DNA of 58,946 bases, taken from contig CALHPJ010000022.1 of assembly GCA_938036345.1 (NCBI GenBank), positions 1-58,946 on the forward strand. Direction: 5' to 3'. The stretch comes from an uncultured Thermofilaceae archaeon. Lineage in GTDB: Archaea; Thermoproteota; Thermoprotei; Thermofilales; Thermofilaceae. The position numbers and the translations under genes are program-made. Position 1 is the first letter of the stretch. Each line of letters starts with the position of its first letter. Below the pieces are notes generated by a model. That model was not told where the DNA came from, made no database searches, and saw only the letters and a program-made list of their open reading frames with translations. Below, one piece after another: positions 54,228 to 58,946 of the stretch.

Positions 54228-55250
54228 ATGGGAACCCCCTTCTCAGGTGTGATGGCAAAGGTCTTCGAGAGGGCTCGCCGCTGCAGATCAAGGATCGTCC
54301 TCCCGGAGGCCTTAGACGAGAGGATCGCGGCTGCGGCCAGCCGCTCCGCCGAACTCGGAGTAGCTGAACCCGTGCTCGTGGGGAGGAGGGAGGAGGTGAG
54401 GAGGGTTTTCGAGAGGTTGAACTTGGATTTGCGGAACGTAGAGATCGTTGAGCCTGAGCCGAGGAAAGTAGAGGAGTATGCGAGGGAGTACTTAGCCCTA
54501 AGGGGTTACGAGGCGGATAGGCTCGGGATGGCTATGCGGCTGATGGCTAGGGAGCTCTTCTACGCCGCGATGATGGTGAGGGAGGGAGAGGCTGACGGGA
54601 TGGTGGCCGGCGCCGTCCACACGACGGCCAACGTCATACGGGCCTGCGCGCTGACGATCGGCTTCCAGCCCGGCATCTCGACGCCCTCGAGCTTCTTCCT
54701 CATGGAGATCCCCGGGTATGGGGGCGGGGAGGACGGGTGCTTGGTGTTCGCGGACTGCGCCGTCAACGTCGACCCCACTCCGGAGCAGCTAGCCGACATC
54801 GCAGTAGCCACGGCTAGGAGCGCGAGGTGGTTGCTCGGGTGGGAGCCAAGGGTGGCGATGCTCTCGTTCTCGACAAAGGGTAGCGCCTCCCACCCGCTTG
54901 TCGACAAGGTTGTGAAGGCCGTGGAGATAGCCCGCTCCAAGGACCCGACCATCCTAGTCGACGGCGAGCTGCAGGCCGACGCCGCCCTCGACCCCCTCGT
55001 CGCGAAGCGCAAGGTGAAGGATTGGAGCCCCGTAGCCGGAAGAGCAAACGTGCTGATCTTCCCGTGCCTGGACTCAGGGAACATAGCGTACAAGCTGGTC
55101 CAAAGATTGACCGGGGCTAAGGCGTACGGGCCCATACTGCAGGGGTTCTCGAAGCCCGCCAGCGATCTGTCCAGGGGCGCGACGGTCGACGACGTAGTGG
55201 GGGTGATAGCGATAGTTTCGGCGATCGCTGGAGCGGTGAAGGAGGAGTGA
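54228..55250 (+). CDS. pta: Phosphate acetyltransferase
   Basis: 340 residues from ATG 54228. Full PTA domain (PF01515): [90 protein letters not shown] and [20 protein letters not shown]. It lacks the N-terminal regulatory domain of enterobacterial Pta, the short form being usual. It converts acetyl-CoA and phosphate to acetyl phosphate, or the reverse. It overlaps ackA by four bases (GTGA). Confidence 0.95.
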   Translation: MGTPFSGVMAKVFERARRCRSRIVLPEALDERIAAAASRSAELGVAEPVLVGRREEVRRVFERLNLDLRNVEIVEPEPRKVEEYAREYLALRGYEADRLGMAMRLMARELFYAAMMVREGEADGMVAGAVHTTANVIRACALTIGFQPGISTPSSFFLMEIPGYGGGEDGCLVFADCAVNVDPTPEQLADIAVATARSARWLLGWEPRVAMLSFSTKGSASHPLVDKVVKAVEIARSKDPTILVDGELQADAALDPLVAKRKVKDWSPVAGRANVLIFPCLDSGNIAYKLVQRLTGAKAYGPILQGFSKPASDLSRGATVDDVVGVIAIVSAIAGAVKEE

Positions 55251-56443
55251 AGGTACTGGTTTTGAACAGCGGGAGCTCGACAGTGAAATTCAAGGTCTAC
55301 GATGCGGAGGTCGAGGTAGCGAGCGGCATCGTCGAAAGGATCGGCGAGGAGATCTCCTACGTAAGCTACAGGAGCCGGAAGGGTGCCGTTAACTACGAAG
55401 CCAAAGTGGCCGACCACGACGAAGCTATTAGGCACATCATAAGGGTGTTGAGCGACCCGGAGGTTGGCGTCATTTCCGACCCAGGCGAGATTAAAGCCGT
55501 CGGGCACAGGGTCGTGCACGGAGGGGAGCTTCGCGAGCCCGTGGTCGTTGACGAGGAGGTTGAGCAGATCATAGAGGAGTACTCGAAGCTAGCTCCGCTC
55601 CACAACCCGGCAAACCTGCTCGGGATAAGGGCCGCGAAGCGCGCGTTCCCCAAAGCCTTGCACGTCGCCGTCTTCGATACCGCCTTCCACTCAACTCTGC
55701 CGGAGGAGGCGTACCTCTACGCGATACCGTACGAGTACTACCTCAAGTACAAGGTTAGGAGGTACGGGTTCCACGGGATAAGCCACGCGTACGTAGCTAG
55801 GAGGGCCGCCGAGATCCTGGGGGAGCCGCTGGAGAAGCTCAAGCTGATCACCTGCCACCTGGGCAGCGGGGCTAGCGTTACAGCGGTGATGTACGGGAAG
55901 AGTGTTGAGACGAGCATGGGGTTGACGCCGCTCGAGGGTCTCGTGATGGGAACCAGGTGCGGCGACATCGACCCGTCGATCCCGTACTTCGTCGCGAAGT
56001 GGGAGGGGATCAGCTTGGACGAAGTCTACGACGTTCTCAACAAGCGCAGCGGCCTGCTGGGGCTCTCGGGGATCTCGAACGACGTTAGGGTCCTGCTCCA
56101 GGAGAGCTCGGGGGGGAACGCCGCCGCTACCAGGGCGCTCAAGGTGTTCGCGCACAGGGTGAAGAAGTACATCGGGGCGTACATGGCCGTTATGAACGGC
56201 GCGGACGCGATAGTGTTCACTGGCGGGATAGGGGAGCGGAGCCCGCCGGTTAGGAGGATGATACTCGAGGGCCTCGACAACCTCGGCGTGGTAATCGACT
56301 TGGAGAGGAACGAGAGGCCTGAGAACTACGGCGGGGTGATCAGCAGGGAGGACTCGAAGGTGAAGGTGCTCGTCATACCGACGAACGAGGAGTTAGCGAT
56401 AGCTGAGGAGGCGCTGAAGTTGCTCAAGAAGTCAGCTTTATAG
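55247..56443 (+). CDS. ackA: Acetate kinase
   Basis: 398 residues from GTG 55247. [17 protein letters not shown] at the N-terminus, [67 protein letters not shown] with [18 protein letters not shown] and [11 protein letters not shown] are all canonical for AckA. It makes ATP and acetate from acetyl phosphate. Pta-AckA is uncommon in archaea, being known from Methanosarcina and described in Bathyarchaeia; most archaea use ADP-forming acetyl-CoA synthetase. Confidence 0.96.
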   Translation: MKVLVLNSGSSTVKFKVYDAEVEVASGIVERIGEEISYVSYRSRKGAVNYEAKVADHDEAIRHIIRVLSDPEVGVISDPGEIKAVGHRVVHGGELREPVVVDEEVEQIIEEYSKLAPLHNPANLLGIRAAKRAFPKALHVAVFDTAFHSTLPEEAYLYAIPYEYYLKYKVRRYGFHGISHAYVARRAAEILGEPLEKLKLITCHLGSGASVTAVMYGKSVETSMGLTPLEGLVMGTRCGDIDPSIPYFVAKWEGISLDEVYDVLNKRSGLLGLSGISNDVRVLLQESSGGNAAATRALKVFAHRVKKYIGAYMAVMNGADAIVFTGGIGERSPPVRRMILEGLDNLGVVIDLERNERPENYGGVISREDSKVKVLVIPTNEELAIAEEALKLLKKSAL

Positions 56444-56465
56444 GCAGTAACGCGAAGGTGGGAGC

Positions 56466-57737
56466 GTGAGGGTCTGCCTCTTCGAGGATGAGAAGGCATC
56501 CGACTTCTTCCCGCTGACGATGACTAGAGCGGTCTACGAGCTGAGGGTCGGCATTACCACGCTCATAGAGAAGCTCGTTGGGGCGTTTGGGAAGGGGTCG
56601 GAGGTTTGCCTACACGCGCGAGAGTACTTGTCGGACGTCCTGCGGGAAAGGTACCCGAGTTACCGCGTAAACGAACTCCCGGTAGACGACGTTCTCTTCA
56701 TAAACGGGCGGTGGCTGTACAAGGGGGAGGAAGTAGATTTTGGGGAGGAGTACGTTGGCGTGTGTAACGGCGAAGTTGCCTTTATCAGAGCTAGAAAGTC
56801 CACGATTGAGAAGTATAAAGGGCTCCCCATCCCGGATGTTATCAAGAAGTTGTCGGAGGAGTTGGGTAGGGAGGAGGTAAGGGCTAAACTGCTGCGCTGG
56901 CCTTGGGACCTGATATTCGAAAACCCCGAGGCGATAAAGCTCGACTTCTCAAAGCTCGGGGAGAGGGGGATTCACGCTAAGCTAAAGGGGAACATCGAAG
57001 TTGTGGGGGATCGAGATAACCTGTACATTGCTCCCGGCGCGGTGGTGTACCCGAACGTCGTCATCGACGTCGAGGAGGGGCCGGTAGCGATCCTGGATGG
57101 GGCAAGGGTCTACCCCTTTGTATATATTGCGGGGCCGACGAGCATCGGTGAGGGCGCCTACGTAATGCCGATGGCCAGGTTGAGGGGCGGTATTACCATA
57201 GGCCCAGTGTGCAGAGTTGGAGGCGAAGTTGAGGAGTCGATAATCCACGGCTTCAGCAACAAGTACCACGACGGGTTCCTGGGCCACGCCTACGTTGGAG
57301 AGTGGGTCAACCTCGGGGCCCTGACCACGAACAGCGACTTGAAGAACGACTACAGCGAAGTCGAGGTGTACATAGGTGGAAAGCCAGTGAAGACGGGTTC
57401 GACAAAGGTGGGGGGCTTCATCGGGGACCACACAAAGACGAGCATAGGGACTCAGCTTAACACGGGCGCGGTCGTGGGCGTCATGTGCAACGTGCTCGCC
57501 CCGGACATCACACCGAAGTACATACCCTCGTTCACCTGGTACGTGAAGGGCTCGCTGAGCAAGGGCCCAGGCTTAAGGAGGATGCTGAACACCGCCGAGC
57601 GGGTCATGGAGAGGAGGGGCAGGAAGTTGACTGAGCCCCAGGTGAAGCTCTTCAACTACCTGTACGAGATGACTAGGGGGGAGCGGGAGCACTTCATCCA
57701 GCTCTACCAGAGGAGGCTAGAGAGGGAAAAAAGCTAA
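56466..57737 (+). CDS. Alternative GlmU-like protein: NTP-transferase-like plus left-handed beta-helix acyltransferase
   Basis: 423 residues from GTG 56466 with GGTGGGAG upstream, 22 bases after ackA. The N-terminal domain (CLFEDEKASDFFPLTMTRAV, YELRVGITTLIEKL) is the putative sugar nucleotidyltransferase fold of PF13562. From residue about 180 hexapeptide repeats form a left-handed beta-helix (NLYIAPGAVVYPNVVID, ARVYPFVYIAGPTSIGEGAY, HAYVGEWVNLGALTTNSDLK). This matches the alternative GlmU family of Bacteroidetes and Planctomycetes, which couples sugar-1-phosphate nucleotidyl transfer with acyl transfer. The usual N-terminal GxGTRM motif is absent. In the operon it would make or acylate UDP-amino sugar. 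Confidence 0.85.
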   Translation: MRVCLFEDEKASDFFPLTMTRAVYELRVGITTLIEKLVGAFGKGSEVCLHAREYLSDVLRERYPSYRVNELPVDDVLFINGRWLYKGEEVDFGEEYVGVCNGEVAFIRARKSTIEKYKGLPIPDVIKKLSEELGREEVRAKLLRWPWDLIFENPEAIKLDFSKLGERGIHAKLKGNIEVVGDRDNLYIAPGAVVYPNVVIDVEEGPVAILDGARVYPFVYIAGPTSIGEGAYVMPMARLRGGITIGPVCRVGGEVEESIIHGFSNKYHDGFLGHAYVGEWVNLGALTTNSDLKNDYSEVEVYIGGKPVKTGSTKVGGFIGDHTKTSIGTQLNTGAVVGVMCNVLAPDITPKYIPSFTWYVKGSLSKGPGLRRMLNTAERVMERRGRKLTEPQVKLFNYLYEMTRGEREHFIQLYQRRLEREKS

Positions 57738-57767
57738 ATAGCCTCGGCACAGGTTGCGGTGAGAAGC

Positions 57768-58031
57768 ATGCCCTCGGAGAAGGAAGTCGAGGAGAGGGTG
57801 AAGGAGATAATCGCTAGGATTTACAGAGTCGACGCGAGCAAGCTGAAGCCCGAGGCCAGGTTCATCGAGGACTTGGGGGCCGACTCGCTAACCACGATCG
57901 AGCTGGTGGCGGAGATCGAGGACACCTTCGGCATCGAGGTACCGGACGAGGACGTGGAAAAGAACCAGACCGTCGGCCAAGCGATCGCGTACGTTATTGA
58001 GAAGCTTAGAGCAGCGGGGAGGCTCGGGTAG
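57768..58031 (+). CDS. acpP: Acyl carrier protein
   Basis: 87 residues. ATG 57768 is favoured by GGTGAG six bases upstream; a GTG nine bases before is also in frame. A classical type II ACP: helix 1 KEVEERVKEIIARIYRVD, the phosphopantetheine serine in EDLGADSLTTIELVAEIEDT near residue 37, and the last helix VGQAIAYVIEKLRA. ACP is rare in archaea, which do not make fatty acids for membranes. It closes the operon; AcpS comes from the opposite strand three bases away. Confidence 0.95.
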   Translation: MPSEKEVEERVKEIIARIYRVDASKLKPEARFIEDLGADSLTTIELVAEIEDTFGIEVPDEDVEKNQTVGQAIAYVIEKLRAAGRLG

Positions 58032-58034
58032 GAG

Positions 58035-58403
58035 CTAGGCCTCCAGGAGGACCACAGCCGCCGCGTACTCCGTTGTGTGAGAGATGCTGACGTGAATCCT
58101 CGAAACCCCCTTTTTCCTCAACTCGGCGGCCGCCCTTCCCCGGGCCTCTAAGCGCGGCGGCACCCCGACTACTTCAACGTCCTTGAAGGGTATAAGCCAC
58201 GGCCGCTCGAGTCCTAACGCCTTGACGAACGCCTCCTTGGCGCAGAACCGCGCTGCGACGTGCGGGTAGGGGTCGGCCTTTTCGAAGCAGTCGGCCCCCT
58301 CCCTCTGAGTTAAAACCCTACTCGCGACCCTCCTGAAAATCTCGTACCTCATCTCCCTGAACCTCTCGATCGATTCGATATCCAAGCCTACGCCTACTAT
58401 CAT
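58035..58403 (-). CDS. acpS: Holo-ACP synthase (4'-phosphopantetheinyl transferase)
   Basis: 122 residues from leaderless ATG 58403. VGVGLDIESIERFREM carries the Mg-binding Asp, and ARFCAKEAFVKALG with its W/KE.. motif the second ligand Glu; ISHTTEYAAAVVLLEA ends the chain. Length and motifs are those of the trimeric bacterial AcpS. It loads coenzyme A's phosphopantetheine onto the adjacent ACP. Confidence 0.94.
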   Translation of the reverse strand: MIVGVGLDIESIERFREMRYEIFRRVASRVLTQREGADCFEKADPYPHVAARFCAKEAFVKALGLERPWLIPFKDVEVVGVPPRLEARGRAAAELRKKGVSRIHVSISHTTEYAAAVVLLEA

Positions 58404-58424
58404 CCCGGCAACGGGGGACCTGTC

Positions 58425-58432
58425 GTATAAAA
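58425..58432 (-). promoter_or_regulatory. TATA element of acpS
   Basis: TTTTATAC on the minus strand, 22 nt before ATG 58403, gives a leaderless transcript. Confidence 0.6.
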
Positions 58433-58433
58433 G

Positions 58434-58792
58434 GTGAGCTTACCGCCAAGCCGCTGTTGGGGTGCACGCTGGAGGAGCCCCGAGGGCCGACGCCCTCATC
58501 CGGTGATCCGCGAAGCGGTGAGCGAAATGGGAGCACGGCCAGGGCCCTTGGGGTTCGAAGAGCTCTGGGGTTTTGAGGGGTTTGTAATTGGGGCCTCGTG
58601 CTTGTGTATGCGCCGCCAGGGGTTCGGAGGGACCGAGGCCGAGAGGGGACCCCGTCCTCGTTTACTCGGCCTCGAGGAGAGCTATGAATGAAGCTACTGG
58701 CGCTATAGCGGCTACTGCGGACGCTACTGCAGCCTTCGTTCACATGGTCGAGTACGCCAAAAGAAGGGGCGTCATCCGGTAAACTCGCATAC
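58434..58792. other. Intergenic region, possible gene fragment on plus strand
   Basis: No complete gene. A plus-strand open stretch ending at TAA 58780-58782 reads MNEATGAIAATADATAAFVH and MVEYAKRRGVIR, which looks protein-like, but it has no start signal or promoter. It may be the tail of a lost gene. Confidence 0.3.
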
Positions 58793-58946
58793 TTACCACG
58801 GCCATACCCATGCCGCCCTGGTGATTAGAAGCAGGCTTATGCTTATCCCGGCGAAAACGCCAGCCCCCGTCAGGATTCCTGCCGCAATCGGCCCCTTTAT
58901 CTCGCTCCATTTTTCGGTGCCAATGTACCGTTTCAGTATATGCCCT
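58793..58946 (-). CDS. C-terminal end of a membrane protein, partial at right edge
   Basis: The minus strand entering from the right edge is open for 50 codons to TAA 58793-58795: HILKRYIGTEKWSEIKGPIA, AGILTGAGVFAGISISLLLI and TRAAWVWPW. The hydrophobic helix followed by a short aromatic tail indicates the last membrane segment of a larger polytopic protein, whose body lies outside the window. The family cannot be fixed from this piece. Confidence 0.6.
   Translation of the reverse strand, partial: GHILKRYIGTEKWSEIKGPIAAGILTGAGVFAGISISLLLITRAAWVWPW

Noticed and set aside
58318-58743. A 141-codon minus-strand frame upstream of acpS
   Set aside because: It overlaps the acpS start in another frame and is Ser/Arg/Pro-rich with no promoter.

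Overview
This window looks like a chromosomal segment of a thermophilic archaeon, most likely a Thermoproteota (Crenarchaeota) member of Thermofilum-like type. The lineage is inferred. What is seen is archaeal promoter architecture (A/T-rich TATA elements 22-30 nt before many start codons, hence mostly leaderless genes, with GTG and TTG starts common), a tRNA-Met gene with a small intron after the anticodon, a crenarchaeal-style CRISPR repeat ending in ATTGAAAG (in one of its two copies), a high-GC genome and archaeal protein families (DUF234 ATPase, QueT-type ECF component, group 4 [NiFe] hydrogenase).

Layout. (1) 1-7.8 kb is lower in GC and decaying. A partial secreted zinc metallopeptidase runs off the left edge. 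A block (1.8-5.95 kb) follows in which a THUMP-SPOUT RNA methyltransferase, an ABC-2 transporter (ATPase and permease) and a GNAT acetyltransferase are each broken by several frameshifts. Next come an orphan membrane protein and a long gene-poor stretch. (2) A two-repeat, one-spacer CRISPR remnant (7798-7886) sits at an abrupt switch to very GC-rich DNA. (3) 8-21.4 kb is a surface and carbohydrate region: an anchored TIM-barrel glycosidase-like protein, a pilin-like lectin-domain protein split by an in-frame TGA, another anchored surface protein, a DUF234 ATPase with a palindromic promoter, two GH38 alpha-mannosidases, a PEBP protein, a DGC-domain protein and the tRNA. (4) 21.6-27.7 kb holds a translationally coupled UbiA prenyltransferase-GT4 glycosyltransferase pair, a divergent pair (small beta-rich protein and transglutaminase-like protein), an MscS channel, a ferritin and a small CxxC protein. 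(5) 27.8-34.6 kb is one seven-gene operon for a membrane-bound, ion-translocating group 4 [NiFe] hydrogenase. (6) 34.6-44 kb holds a HAD phosphatase, a GH3 remnant with its middle deleted, a beta-helix surface protein, a GH31 alpha-glycosidase, a secreted protein paired with a membrane-bound winged-helix protein, and an SppA-like protease fused to a GATase-like domain. (7) 44-48.9 kb is a second decay zone: broken glycosidase, sulfatase tail, ECF transporter with damaged EcfA and EcfT but intact QueT-like S component. (8) 49-58.9 kb holds a sugar isomerase, HisC-like aminotransferase, M28-like peptidase with a stop codon in its signal peptide, and a striking cluster: DegT sugar aminotransferase, phosphotransacetylase, acetate kinase, alternative GlmU-like left-handed beta-helix protein, acyl carrier protein and holo-ACP synthase.

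How the genes work together. The hydrogenase would re-oxidise ferredoxin with H2 evolution and ion pumping, and acetyl-CoA could be turned to acetate plus ATP by Pta-AckA. The mannosidases, GH31 and surface glycosidase fit a saccharide-degrading heterotroph. The most novel-looking unit is 52.9-58.4 kb. DegT and pta are driven by two mirror-image copies of the same 15-bp promoter, and ACP, AcpS and a LbH acyltransferase-type protein sit beside them. This suggests an archaeal pathway for making and acylating amino-sugar nucleotides in which acyl groups may be carried on ACP (inference).
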